The translations under genes and the position numbers were made by a program. A DNA stretch of 64,000 nucleotides. Origin: Endotrypanum monterogeii (taxonomy: Eukaryota > Euglenozoa > Kinetoplastea > Trypanosomatida > Trypanosomatidae). The notes under the pieces are model-generated. The model worked only from the letters and a program-made list of their open reading frames with translations, did not search any database and had not been told where the DNA came from. Shown here in pieces: positions 51,041 through 61,455 of the stretch. The first letter of the stretch is position 1, and the number at the start of each line of letters is the position of its first letter. The stretch lies in contig CM007336.1 in NCBI GenBank assembly GCA_000333855.2, positions 376,146 to 440,145 on the forward strand, written 5' to 3'.

Positions 51041-52648
51041 CTACTGCACGACCATGTTGTCGCTCACCAAGCGCGACTGTTGGCTGAAGCGCACGGGCTG
51101 GCCGTTCTGGGTCGACACAACTTCTGTCACGTGAACATGAGCGACACTGACTGGCGAGGAGAGGGCAACTTGAGTTGGGAAAAAGAGCTCTGCGCCGCTG
51201 GTGCCGCGGTCACTGTCTACCGTTACCTCGATGTTGCCACTCGTGTTTTGATTGCCATCCACGACATCAATCATCCATATCACGTATTCATTGCTCACCA
51301 CTTGGTACGTGCCTGTCGATACTTGTACATGATGCATATCAGCACCATGAAGAGGGATAGTCAATCGTACCCCCTGCAGCGGCGGCGTGTTGGGGTCAGC
51401 CAGCTCGTACTCGATTGTGATGCTACCGGGCTCCGGCCAGCACGTAAAGTTGATCGGGGCGGTGATCGTCGAGTTCGATAGACGCCAGCGTAAAATTGTA
51501 ACCGGTTGTTGCACTGGTAACGGCTTGCCGTCTGCCATGGTTAGCACTTGATCGCTAGCGAACAGTGTCTTGTTCACCTTGGCATGTGCTCGGAACGTGA
51601 AGGCATCGCTCACTGGCGCCAACACAAGCTTGACGTGGTCATGCTGCGGATCCGCTACAAGAACAGTCAGCTCGCCCTTGATGTCTACTGGCGCTGACTC
51701 GCCCTCACGCAGCAGCGTTGCGCTCATCTTTTCTTCAATTATGATGTTCACTGCCTCCTGCGGCAACGTGGAGTCTGGTGACTCCATTGCTGGGGGCCCC
51801 ATCGTTGCCATGTTACCGGTGCCACTAAGAGCACCAGACGCCTGCGTTGTGGTAACGCCCATTTCCCTCTGTATCTTGCTGCTGAGGTCGGCCTTGCGCG
51901 CCTTGCCAAGACTCATGCCGCTGCGCGGCGCAGACATCTTGAGGGGGGCGGTTGTATGAGAGCTGACCGCCGTTGAGGGCGTTGGGTACGTTACCTCCAT
52001 GCCACTGCTGCCACTTGTGTACATGTTCATATTGCCACCAACAGTGGACTTGCTCCCGAAGCCGCCGTAGTTCGGGTCGTCGGAGCTGATTCCACCGTAG
52101 ACGCCCCCAGACGGACCTCCACCCCCCATGCGGTGCTCGCGCAGCTTGCGTGCGTGCTCGGCTGTGATTTTCTTTGCCTCGGCCACTTGCCGCTCCTTCT
52201 CTTCCTGTGCCATGCGCTCCTCATAGGAGTCCATCTCGAGGTACACGCGGATCTGCTCCAGCGTGCTGTTCTCGCGGTGCCCACACACAACGATTTCATC
52301 CAACGCGAAGAAGACCTCGAAGGAGTGGGCCTCGAGCGAGGTCTCGGTGATGCCCTCCGGCAGGTACTCGGGTATTAGCCGACCCATGAGATGAAGCGTG
52401 GCGAGGTCCTCGACAATGTTGCTCACCATCGTTGTCACCAGCACCAGGAAAAGATCTTCGATGGGCTGGTACACATAGCGCACCGTGCCGGCGTCAATGT
52501 ATGTGACCTGCTTGCTCATGGATGACTCGAGCAATCTCGGAAAGGCAGAGAGAAGCCCTTCTATGCGGACGCGACTGATGTCTGTGAACTGGCGCGCAAT
52601 CACGATGCGGCCCTGCTTGTTCACAACACCGGCGGAAATAATGGTCAT
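51041..52648 (-). CDS. COPD: Coatomer delta subunit (delta-COP)
   Basis: The 535-residue protein is the delta subunit of COPI coats, which drive Golgi-to-ER retrograde transport. The N-terminal longin domain (about 1-140) opens ISAGVVNKQGRIVIARQF and includes TYIDAGTVRYVYQPIEDLF and a FFALDEIV stretch. A charged linker helix follows at about 150-175 (EEKERQVAEAKKITAEHARK), then a Gly/Ser-rich hinge. The C-terminal mu-homology domain (about 290-535) has VNKTLFASDQVL, LRWRLSNSTITAPINFTCWP, ITIEYELADP and the closing PVRFSQQSRLVSDNMVV. Length and domain order agree with the family. The start is the only ATG before the longin fold; the 5' leader contains a (TA)n tract directly before the ATG (52659-52678), with a possible acceptor AG at 52680-52679. 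Confidence 0.95.
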   Translation of the reverse strand: MTIISAGVVNKQGRIVIARQFTDISRVRIEGLLSAFPRLLESSMSKQVTYIDAGTVRYVYQPIEDLFLVLVTTMVSNIVEDLATLHLMGRLIPEYLPEGITETSLEAHSFEVFFALDEIVVCGHRENSTLEQIRVYLEMDSYEERMAQEEKERQVAEAKKITAEHARKLREHRMGGGGPSGGVYGGISSDDPNYGGFGSKSTVGGNMNMYTSGSSGMEVTYPTPSTAVSSHTTAPLKMSAPRSGMSLGKARKADLSSKIQREMGVTTTQASGALSGTGNMATMGPPAMESPDSTLPQEAVNIIIEEKMSATLLREGESAPVDIKGELTVLVADPQHDHVKLVLAPVSDAFTFRAHAKVNKTLFASDQVLTMADGKPLPVQQPVTILRWRLSNSTITAPINFTCWPEPGSITIEYELADPNTPPLQGVRLTIPLHGADMHHVQVSTGTYQVVSNEYVIWMIDVVDGNQNTSGNIEVTVDSDRGTSGAELFFPTQVALSSPVSVAHVHVTEVVSTQNGQPVRFSQQSRLVSDNMVVQ

Positions 52649-53396
52649 GATGGCGGCAATATATATATATATATATATCTAACCACAGAAACTAAAATGA
52701 GTGACGTGTACGCGGGTTCGTATGGGATGGCGGTGCCGTGCCGAGTCGACTGTTCTGGGGCAAAAAAAAAAAATAATGACAACGGTAACAAAACGCCCCC
52801 CCCCTGAAGAGCGAAAGAATGAATCCGATAAGCGTTGCAACACTTTTGTTGATGTTACCATGGACACACACACACACTCATACATAATATGATATACAAT
52901 GTGTGAAGGCGCATGTCGTAAGCGGCGGGTGGAAACGTCGAGACAAGTTCGGATGCAAAAGAGGAGACGGGAGAACATACAGGAGGACATGCTTGTAAGT
53001 AAGGGGTATAACGTTTGAAGGCATATACGTTTGCGTGCATACATGATTGGTCTTTTCTGTCACTTTGTCTTGAGTGTCATGCGGCGCTATTCCTCATCTT
53101 TTCACCAAAAAAAAAACTGACAAGAATGACACGACCCCACACTATGCGTTCCCCCTCCCCCTCTCCCTCCACACAAACAGTCCCCCTCTGAGTGTGTAGG
53201 GGGAGGGTGACAGCAGAGGAGAACGAGTGATCATGGACTCGCCTCCTCACTTGCCATGTGAGCATACCCCAGCACCGCTGGTGCAGCCTCACCCCTCCCT
53301 CTCGCAGCCTTAGACTCTTCTCCGGGCTAACGTTCATGAGATCATCTCTCACCTCCTACCCCATACAGTCTTTTTGTTTTTGTACAATAGCATTGC

Positions 53397-53428
<32 letters not shown>

Positions 53429-54036
53429 CTACCCATTTGGCAACAAAAAACAAGAAGTGTAACCATAAAAGATGATTGTGAGCTTCCTGTATGTGCGTGT
53501 GCAGGGGGCAGCTGGCAAAGGCTTCACCACCCACTCTTTCTACCCACGTACACATACATACAATTTCGGATCGAGGTGGTCACCCGGAACCAGATGTTCT
53601 GATTTGCGTAATATCATCACCACGACTAGCCAGTCCTTCCTCCTTCCCCCGCCTCTCTGGATTGCCCCGCGGAGACATGTAGGTAGCTACCCCGGACATA
53701 CTTGTTTATTTCTTCTCGCCCTCGACACGACGAGGGCCGGTAGAGCTGCAAAAGAGGAAATACGTGAAGGAAGAAGGTGGCGTAAAGGCGTCCTTTTTCT
53801 TGATGGCAACCTCTCCTGACCAATACGGCTACATAGATGTGAGATGCATTTGATAATCACTCGCTGGAGCGCAGTGTGCATGGGGAGGGGAGGGAAGGGC
53901 AGCAACGGGTGACTACGATGCGTCTACTTGTGAACTTTCATGCATGATGTGGCCCCTCCCCCCCCCCCCCCTGAGAGAAATTAAAAAAAAATAATGTAAA
54001 TTTTTCAAATGCCTCATGACTGGCGTGGCATCTCCC
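52649..54036. other. Spacer, delta-COP to OSCA/TMEM63 gene
   Basis: No gene is seen. (TA)n tracts lie at 52659-52678 and 53400-53428, (CA)n at 52865-52877, and a C-run at 53957-53970. The right part is probably the 3' UTR of the channel gene. Confidence 0.6.
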
Positions 54037-57000
54037 CTACTCTCTCGCGTGTGGAGAGGGTTGGGGTGAGTCGATGGCGAGCTCGGCGGTGGGTGTGCCG
54101 GTGCGAGGGCTGACGTCACCGCGCTCTCCAGGATCACACGGGGGCCTTGCCGCATCACATCGGGCGTTTTCTACGGTCGGCACATCGGCGACGATGGATG
54201 TGGGAGTGACTGCTGCTACAAGAGGTGCAATTTGTTCAGCGGTGCTTTGTGTGGGGGAGGAGGGGGCTAAATACACGCTCGACACCGCGGTAGTTGTGGG
54301 TGGCCCACTGCTGAGGGTGGGCGGAACCGCGGCGGAGATCTGCGCCATCAAAACGTCATTGTTGTCCATAAGATTTATGTAATGCGCATGGAGAGCTTCT
54401 CCCTCGCTGGTGACCCTGAGCGCAAACTTCTCGCTCTCCCCATCGTACCTCGCGCCACTGCCCCCCAAACCACCACACACGTCCGCATCCCCCTCAAACC
54501 ATGTCATCCCGCGATCCCAGTACCGTTCTACGACGAAGTCTGTATTCTTCATCGCTCGAAGCTCCGCAGCGGCGTCGATGGTGGCGAGTCGCTGGTGCTT
54601 TGGCTGGTAGCGTAGGACGGTACCTGCTTTGCGAGGCAGAAGGTAACTTAAGAAAGGATTCCGCGTGGTGTCGAACAAGAGCCTATTAAGGGTGATGTGC
54701 TCGTAGCTGTCAAGGAATCCTTCTTCCCGAAAGAATGTCGACTGATTGTACGAGTTGTACGGCTGCTCCGCTGCGGCGTTCTCCTCTTCAGACAGTTGTT
54801 CCGAACTGGCGTGCCGCTGAAAGCAAGAGGCTTCCGCGCGAGTGCCTGCGTTGCCACCGGATACCGCTAAGTCTGGCGGCGGCGAGTACGCTTGTGGTGG
54901 TGGTGATGGTGGTACTACTGCCGTTGCGGGCCCCATTCGCTGCGCTGCCTCTTGGCTGTAAAACAGATTAGCATTCCGAGAAAAGTATTGTGCCCTTGCC
55001 AGGGATGTTGTCCACTTGGCAGTCTGAATGTAGACGTAAACGGTCAGAATGACACCCGTGCTCAGCGCCAGCGCGGACATGGCGATGCCGCTGCGGTGGC
55101 TGCGGAGGGTCATGAGCAACACCCCACATGCTTCGGAGAAACAATAGAGCCCCATCACACAGCGGATGACCTGTGCGGCCACTCCGAAGTCCGTGCAGTC
55201 GTGCGCTGGGGAGAGGGTAGGGCGGTACCGGTCGCACTGCTTCGCGCGTTGGCTCCAGTAGCGGACAAAGAAGTAGCAGACGACGAGGAGGCCGAGCAGC
55301 GGCGCTGTCATGTGGAAGATGAGTCCGAGGGACAACATCATCAGGTCGAAGCTGAGCAGTCGCGGGAACTCAAATTCGCAGGGGAGAAAGAGGGCATCGT
55401 AGTTGCGCTGAATGTGCGCGCGCCCGCGAAGCATCAACACCTTCAAGAAACCGATCGGGTCCACGAGATCGACCCAGGTGGAGAGGCACGTGGACGTGAT
55501 GACCTTGGCGTAGAAGTAGCCGTTGCTGGGCGAGATGCACGAAACGAAGAAGCTGATGATGGCGTCCTGGTCAGCTTGAGTAAGGAGGTCAGCGAGCCCT
55601 GTTATGGCCCCCTGGAAGGCAGCCTGAAAAATAACGGCCGTTACGACCATGAATATGTACTGCAGGTAAAGCTGGCCACTGTCGCACTCTGCACGATTGA
55701 AGGCACCCATCGCGCGCACCATAAGTCGGATAATGTGCGGCAGAGCAATGTTGAGTACGGCAAGCGCGGCAACGGGCAGGTAGGAGTTGATCAGCGTTCT
55801 CAGCCATTTCGGAAGTTTGGAGTACTTGCGCAACACCACGAAGTTCGACATCTCTGATAGCCGCTCCAACGACCCCAACACACTGATTGGGATGGACCAG
55901 GTCAGCATCAGAACGATGTACAGCACAAAGATGAAGAAGAAGCGTATCCAGAGCACGCAGCGGCTGGCAGTGAGGTTGCTCTGAAAGATGCGACCCGGTG
56001 GCCCGGCAATGGTGGCGGTGAGAGACGACAGCAGACCACCAAAGCGAGCTGTGAAGAGCTGCGTGAACTCGTATGCGCTCAGGGAATCTTTGAAGACAAC
56101 AAAAGCAGCACCGGCGACTTGTTGGTGCGGTACACGCTCCAGAGCCATGTTCAATTCACGCGCACAGCGGAAGAAAGAGGCAGCGTAAAAATCAACAGCC
56201 GGTATCCTGCTGCAGCAGTCAGGGAATGGTGCGCGCATCATGAGCACTGCATCGACTCCGCCGTTGTTGGGGCAGCTGTGAGCAGCCTCCTCCTCGACCG
56301 AGAGGGCATCGACGTCCATCACGACCACATTTGACCCCCGCCGCCTCTTGGTCAACGCCAGTGTCCTGCAGTGTTGCATCTGGCGACGCTGCAGCGCCTT
56401 CTCGTCCGCAATAGCGTCCTGCAAATTCGCCATCGCTGCTTCCGTCTCTGCAATGAGCTCAAGCATTCCGATCGGCGGTTCACGCGTTATCAGGATTTGT
56501 TGTACCTTACCTGGATTGGTAAAGGTGACGTTGCGGCGCCGAAACACATAGTGGTGCATGCTGGCGCTAGAAAAGAGGGAGTTCAGCCCCGGACACTCCC
56601 ACACGACATAGCTGTGCTCATCGTCGTCGTCCTCGCTGGCACCTGCTGTACTTCTTGGAGCTGAAGGAGTCGGGAAATACACGGGGAGCTGAAGAAATGC
56701 TTCGCGAAAGGCATGTTCAGTAGAGATTTCGTCCGATCCGAGCCCGCGCACGCACACCACGCGATAGCCGAGTGCGTGCCGCATTTGGTTGGCCATTACC
56801 GCCTCGGCGTACTGCCCCACTCTCTTGACGTAAAAGAGGGTCATGCCAACGAGTGTGACACAGAAGCCAAGGTTCAGCAGCGCAACCCCAACCCAGCGTC
56901 GGCTGCGTGGGTGTATGTTCAGCACCGTCAAGTCGTAAAGACCATGCAGCGCCACTACGCCGCATCCCCGAGTGTCGTCGAGGTAGGCGCAGTATGGCTT

Positions 57001-57960
57001 GAGTAGCTCACACGCTGTCATATTTCCGGCCTGCTTCGCGCAGCCGTGAATATCACGTTGGACGATGGTGCGCTCCATAAAGTTGTCTTGCTGTGCGATC
57101 AGCATGATCCACGCGGTGAACAACTCACCGAGAAACATGAGCGAGAAAAAGAATTTGAGGGTAAAGAGGTAGACAGCGACAAGGGGGTCGACAGGGGTCT
57201 TGGGCATCGGCGCCGAGACCAGCGGTGGGCTGCATGGTGTGCCAGGCGGGCATTGTGGTGCCCACGACTCTTCAACGGCCCCGTAAGACGGCAACGAAGA
57301 CCTGCTTTGTGGAGAAAAAGGTATCGGGACCGTTGAGGCCTCGGCCGAATCACGGAAGTCGACCCCAGACTCTGTTCGGGGAACCCGTCTGTTGATGCGG
57401 CGCTGGAAACGAGAAACGGGCGGCACCGTCAGCGGTATGAAGGAACGATCACTCGTTGGCCGTCGCGGCGGCGAGGGGTACTGGTGGTGCAGAGGAGAAA
57501 GCGCACCTTCTTTTCGATCGTCCAGCGAGGGTTCCTCGATGCTGATCCAGTCTTTCCAGGTGGGTAGAATGAAGAAGGTCGACAGGAATGGCAGGCTGAT
57601 GCCCAAACGCTTGCGTCGCGTCATGTAAGGGCCCTCGCTGCCATGTGGCCGTACCGTGTGTTCTACCAAAGGGGATTCGGTGAGCGGTGAGGGTAGGTAT
57701 GACCTCTCGCACTGGCCCTCTCTCCCCAGGTGACGCGCTGCGGCGATGGCTGCAGCAGATGCCGTCCTGGTCGGTAGCGGCGCTGGCTCGATGGTGTGGT
57801 TGGACCGATAGAACCGCTTGAGCCAGAGGATTGGCGTGTGATGGAGAAATGCCATGATGCCACTAAACACAACTAGCAGAACACCACCGATGATCAGGGA
57901 TACGTGAATGCCCTGATCATCATACGTGGCGTCGGCGGGTAGGGGGTTCACGGTGCTCAT
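54037..57960 (-). CDS. OSCA/TMEM63 (CSC1-like) membrane channel protein
   Basis: The 1307-residue protein matches the architecture of the OSCA/TMEM63 calcium-permeable, mechanically gated channels. TM0 is at about residues 18-45. An unusually long, proline-rich cytosolic insert follows (about 50-255), then TM1 (261-288) and TM2 (351-374). The cytosolic RRM-like domain opens YRVVCVRGLGSDEISTEHAF (about 397-415) and ends with AAFVVFKDSLSAYEF (about 613-627), a hallmark of the family. The channel block runs from about 667 to 985 with roughly eight more membrane segments, including LWIRFFFIFVLYIVLMLTWS and FDLMMLSLGLIFHMTAPLLG. The last ~300 residues are a disordered tail. It probably acts in osmotic or mechanical sensing; the membrane is not known. 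The ATG at 57960 follows an acceptor AG at 57974-57973. Confidence 0.88.
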   Translation of the reverse strand: MSTVNPLPADATYDDQGIHVSLIIGGVLLVVFSGIMAFLHHTPILWLKRFYRSNHTIEPAPLPTRTASAAAIAAARHLGREGQCERSYLPSPLTESPLVEHTVRPHGSEGPYMTRRKRLGISLPFLSTFFILPTWKDWISIEEPSLDDRKEGALSPLHHQYPSPPRRPTSDRSFIPLTVPPVSRFQRRINRRVPRTESGVDFRDSAEASTVPIPFSPQSRSSLPSYGAVEESWAPQCPPGTPCSPPLVSAPMPKTPVDPLVAVYLFTLKFFFSLMFLGELFTAWIMLIAQQDNFMERTIVQRDIHGCAKQAGNMTACELLKPYCAYLDDTRGCGVVALHGLYDLTVLNIHPRSRRWVGVALLNLGFCVTLVGMTLFYVKRVGQYAEAVMANQMRHALGYRVVCVRGLGSDEISTEHAFREAFLQLPVYFPTPSAPRSTAGASEDDDDEHSYVVWECPGLNSLFSSASMHHYVFRRRNVTFTNPGKVQQILITREPPIGMLELIAETEAAMANLQDAIADEKALQRRQMQHCRTLALTKRRRGSNVVVMDVDALSVEEEAAHSCPNNGGVDAVLMMRAPFPDCCSRIPAVDFYAASFFRCARELNMALERVPHQQVAGAAFVVFKDSLSAYEFTQLFTARFGGLLSSLTATIAGPPGRIFQSNLTASRCVLWIRFFFIFVLYIVLMLTWSIPISVLGSLERLSEMSNFVVLRKYSKLPKWLRTLINSYLPVAALAVLNIALPHIIRLMVRAMGAFNRAECDSGQLYLQYIFMVVTAVIFQAAFQGAITGLADLLTQADQDAIISFFVSCISPSNGYFYAKVITSTCLSTWVDLVDPIGFLKVLMLRGRAHIQRNYDALFLPCEFEFPRLLSFDLMMLSLGLIFHMTAPLLGLLVVCYFFVRYWSQRAKQCDRYRPTLSPAHDCTDFGVAAQVIRCVMGLYCFSEACGVLLMTLRSHRSGIAMSALALSTGVILTVYVYIQTAKWTTSLARAQYFSRNANLFYSQEAAQRMGPATAVVPPSPPPQAYSPPPDLAVSGGNAGTRAEASCFQRHASSEQLSEEENAAAEQPYNSYNQSTFFREEGFLDSYEHITLNRLLFDTTRNPFLSYLLPRKAGTVLRYQPKHQRLATIDAAAELRAMKNTDFVVERYWDRGMTWFEGDADVCGGLGGSGARYDGESEKFALRVTSEGEALHAHYINLMDNNDVLMAQISAAVPPTLSSGPPTTTAVSSVYLAPSSPTQSTAEQIAPLVAAVTPTSIVADVPTVENARCDAARPPCDPGERGDVSPRTGTPTAELAIDSPQPSPHARE

Positions 57961-58359
57961 TGTGGGGATACGCTGCCAGAGGAGGCAAAAGGGGGGTCCG
58001 ACAAACTCAACGAAATGAGGATGCGTTGCCAGTCGTCGCACGGTTTATGCACTTTCAACTGTGAATCTACGGAGAGTGGAACTCTACCCTCCCCCTCCCC
58101 CTCCCCCTCCCCCTTCACGCACACACACACACACAAAAAAAATACGATATGAAGTGAGAAGTACACTTTCCAAGGATGATGCGAGATACACACACACACG
58201 CCACTGAAGGAGGGAGGATCAAGAAGGGGGCTGGAAACGGCGGTACAAGCAGGAGTTGGGGGTGCAATCACCAAAGGTAATAACCACCACCTGTAATACG
58301 CTCAAGTGACCTCCAAAGCTACACACTGATCCTGCCAACTCCCTGGTGATGTCGGCATA

Positions 58360-58402
<43 letters not shown>

Positions 58403-59588
58403 TTATAGAGCTTCGGGCAAGGGCTCAGGGTGGGAAGCGGAGGGGCAATGATTTCAATCCGAGCCCCTAAAGCAAACTGAGACCGTGTGTGTGGGCTATT
58501 GAGGGGGGATGGGTCGTGTGCACCTAATGAGTCTACCAATGCAGGGTCGACAATGTTTAGCTTTGTCGAGCACGCGCTTCCTGGGATTACTGTTACCTAT
58601 GAATAAAATCGCCAGTCGGTTCAAACTTGAGTGTCACAGTTCACGAGGAGGTGAGAGGCGTTCGCGCGAGATGGGCGCTGTGAGGATGACTACAAAGAGG
58701 GATGACGTGTCCCTTTAGTTCCGCAGAAAGGCTGCGGGCTATTAGAAGATGATGTTGTGGTGTATAGTAGTGGTAGTTCGAGGGGGCGGGGGTAGTGGAG
58801 GGGGCGTGGTTGCAGTGGCATTCTTTTCTCACCACAACAATGACGACCGACGCGACAACGTTTCTCCGCCCTCCGCCCTCTCCCCCCCCCCCAAAAAAAA
58901 AAAAGGGAAGGGGGGAGAGGGCGGAGTCTTCAAGAGTAATCCTGGTTTGTTTTCCGAGAGGAGTGTGGCGGAGGGGAGGGGGGGGGGGGGCGAACTGCTC
59001 GCGTGATTGCTAATCCACCTTTTTGTTATGTCGGCTTTTTTTTTTTTAAGAATTCGTTTCAACTTTAACTTCAGCTTTTTCTTTTTCTTACATCATTCAC
59101 CATTTTTGTGCGAACAAGTCGCGCGCCCAAGTGTTTGGCGCATGCAAGGGTGTGGATGCGAAGATCTTCCACTTTGCCCCGCCCCACGCGGGCACATACA
59201 CCACCATCACCACCTTTCTACTCTCATTTTTTTTTGTTTTTCTCCTCATCAAGAGCCCTTCTGATCAACCTCTACGACAACATGTTTGTCTTTTGACTCC
59301 TCCTCCTCCTCCTGTCAGTGCCGTTCCCCCTCGCAGCGGGGGGGGGGGGCATGGCACAGACGGAGACATGGAGAGGGCAAGTTCGAGAAAGAAAGAGAGA
59401 GGTGGTTGGGTAGTTGGGTACAGGGGGCGGCGAACTGCTGGGAAAAAAAAAAGAAACTGTACATGCAAACGCTGTGTGCAACACAGGTGAAAATTGTCCC
59501 ATGGTGGGGCACTGCAAAGAAAAAGGGATAGGTGATGGAAGACACAGGTCAGATCGACAAGGCAGTCACGGTTGCTGCTTTTCCCCCC
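57961..59588. other. Spacer with (CCCTCC)n and (TA)n
   Basis: No gene is seen. A (CCCCCT)n stretch at about 58086-58113 puts repeated G-runs on the transcribed minus strand. (TA)n lies at 58363-58397, an A-run at 58892-58903, and G-runs at 58976-58990 and 59337-59349. Confidence 0.6.
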
Positions 59589-60653
59589 TCAGAGCTTATA
59601 GCTGACATGCTTTGTATGCGTCTTGGCTGCTGGGTCAGATGTCTTCTTAAGAGAACTCTTCAACATGCGTGTTGAGCAGATGGAAGAGGCCTCTGGGGTC
59701 TCCCCGGTCACTTGCGTGGTGGCGTCAGCCATGACATCTGTGCTATCTGCGGTGGGGTGATTCGGGAAGGATACGGTTGGTTGCTCAGGCGTTTCATCCG
59801 CCGGCATGGGGCGCACTTCTGCTGCGGCAGGCACTGGTGCATCTTCCCTATCTGAGGTCACTGTCGATGCTTGGGGTGCTATATCTGCCGACGATAATGA
59901 TGACATCATCATCGATGGTTCACCTTCGCCGCAGTCGACGATCACCGCGTACTTGGAAGGGTGGCCATCGACGTTGCCGAACGGGGCAACGAGCGTCATG
60001 AAGGCGTCAAGGCCGCGCACGACGCGGCCGATGCAGCAGTGGCGTCCGTTGAAGGCACGCTCATTTCCAGCCGACGTGGTTATGAAAAACTGCGACCCGT
60101 TAGAATTAGGGCCGTTGTTGGCCATCGAGACGAGACCGATTTCGTTGTGGCGTCGCTTCTTGAACTCGTCCTGCAACCAGATGCGTCCAGCGCTGCTGTA
60201 GGCGTTTGTGCCGCCCGGCTTCACGCGCATTGTGATATCCCCCCCTTGGGCACAGTATGAGGGTATTATCTTGTGGAAGTAGGTGCCGCAGTAGCTAGGA
60301 ATGAGGCCCTGGAAGCAGTACACCTGGTCCTGTCGCGTCGACGAGCGCCCACCGCAGAGTCGACGGAAGTTGGCGCAGAGTTGGGGGCATTCGTCGTCGA
60401 AGAGCTCAATTTGAAGGAGTAAGCTCCCTTCCTCGGGTGTTCCAGCGCCGACGGTGGAGGCGAGCAGGTCTTGGCGGCCCTGCACTTGCGTTCCGGCCAG
60501 CGATGGGACGGTAGGGAACTTCGTGAAGACGGCCAATTTCATCCAGCACGTTGTGTTGGGCGCGTGCGTGGTGTGGCTCACGTAGCGGGTGCCTGAGAGA
60601 GCGGACCCAAGGGTAACGGTGCCCCCAGGGTGTCTTACCGACAGGTTCTTCAT
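59589..60653 (-). CDS. Divergent cyclophilin-type peptidyl-prolyl isomerase
   Basis: The 354-residue protein contains a cyclophilin domain (about residues 65-245): LQIELFDDECPQLCANFRRL, YFHKIIPSYCAQGGDITM, GLVSMANNGPNSNGSQFFIT, GRHCCIGRVVRGLD. Against human CypA, the catalytic Arg55 is Lys (FHK), Phe60-Met61 are Tyr-Cys, and the Trp121 region reads ERAFNGRH without a Trp; His126 and Phe113 are kept. Isomerase activity may be weak, and cyclosporin binding is unlikely. A disordered ~110-residue tail ends with basic KSSLKKTSDPAAKTHTKH. The frame opens at an ATG at 60773, but no AG separates that ATG from the T-run next to it. A pyrimidine tract and AG at 60698-60697 precede the ATG at 60653, which I prefer. 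Confidence 0.88.
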   Translation of the reverse strand: MKNLSVRHPGGTVTLGSALSGTRYVSHTTHAPNTTCWMKLAVFTKFPTVPSLAGTQVQGRQDLLASTVGAGTPEEGSLLLQIELFDDECPQLCANFRRLCGGRSSTRQDQVYCFQGLIPSYCGTYFHKIIPSYCAQGGDITMRVKPGGTNAYSSAGRIWLQDEFKKRRHNEIGLVSMANNGPNSNGSQFFITTSAGNERAFNGRHCCIGRVVRGLDAFMTLVAPFGNVDGHPSKYAVIVDCGEGEPSMMMSSLSSADIAPQASTVTSDREDAPVPAAAEVRPMPADETPEQPTVSFPNHPTADSTDVMADATTQVTGETPEASSICSTRMLKSSLKKTSDPAAKTHTKHVSYKL

Positions 60654-61455
60654 CACGTGCGCACTGACTCTGCCCAATGTAGGTTGTAAGTGCAGCCTTG
60701 CGTATTCGATAGGGAGAGCCAAAGGGGGGAGCGTGGAAGAACCACAGCTCAAAAGGGACCTGACGCAATACATAAAAAAAAATAATATATATATATATAT
60801 ATGAGACAGAGAATTCAGGGATGCAAGATGCAGGCGTGTCCGACAGGAGGAGGGGGGCGTTCAGTCACGTGTATTGATGCGTGTGCGTCGAGGGGGAGAG
60901 ATAGGAGAAGGGAGAGGGAACAAGTATCATTAATAAGACGCAGGCGGGCAACCAGAATCTTTTCCCAGTGCCGATGCTCACGTGTGTGCATAAGTCCACA
61001 TTCGCTCTCTCACACACATATACATACACCTTTTCTATGCTCCACAAAAAGAGAGGGGGTGGGGAAGAAAAATAGAGACAAAACTCATGAGCAGTTGCCT
61101 CCATGCACGAGAGGGAAAATATTTTAAATGTGCTCTCCCGATACTCGGAGGTGTTCCCGACTCTGCTCCCCCCCCCTGCTCCCCCATTTCCCGAGTTCTC
61201 TTCTCGAAAAAAAAAAACGTTTCACCGCAACTTGCGCGATCCACGAGAGGAGGGGGAAGTCCTGCCAGGTTTCTCTTTCCCGATATTTGCTTTGTGTGTG
61301 TGTTTCTGTGAAAAATAAAAATAAAAAAGCGGACGACATGCACATCGACTCAAGGGTCACTTGCGCACGATCTACCTGACAAGTGTGGGAGCCTTCCCAC
61401 CCGCGAATACGCTCCCCCCCTCTTCCCTAGCTCACCGGCTGCACCACTCCACATC
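60654..61455. other. Spacer, cyclophilin to dsRBD-like gene
   Basis: No gene is seen. It contains (TA)n at 60785-60802 and the acceptor AG at 60698-60697 for the cyclophilin gene; the rest is purine- and pyrimidine-rich spacer with A-runs (61205-61216). Confidence 0.6.
60697..60698 (-). promoter_or_regulatory. Predicted spliced-leader acceptor AG, cyclophilin
   Basis: On the minus strand, a CTCCCCCCTTTGGCTCTCCC tract leads to this AG, and the next ATG is at 60653. It favours the shorter start. Confidence 0.45.

Noticed and set aside
54952..55857. 301-codon plus-strand frame opposite the OSCA/TMEM63 gene
   Set aside because: It is antisense to a clear gene and against the transcription direction; GC-rich third positions create such shadows.
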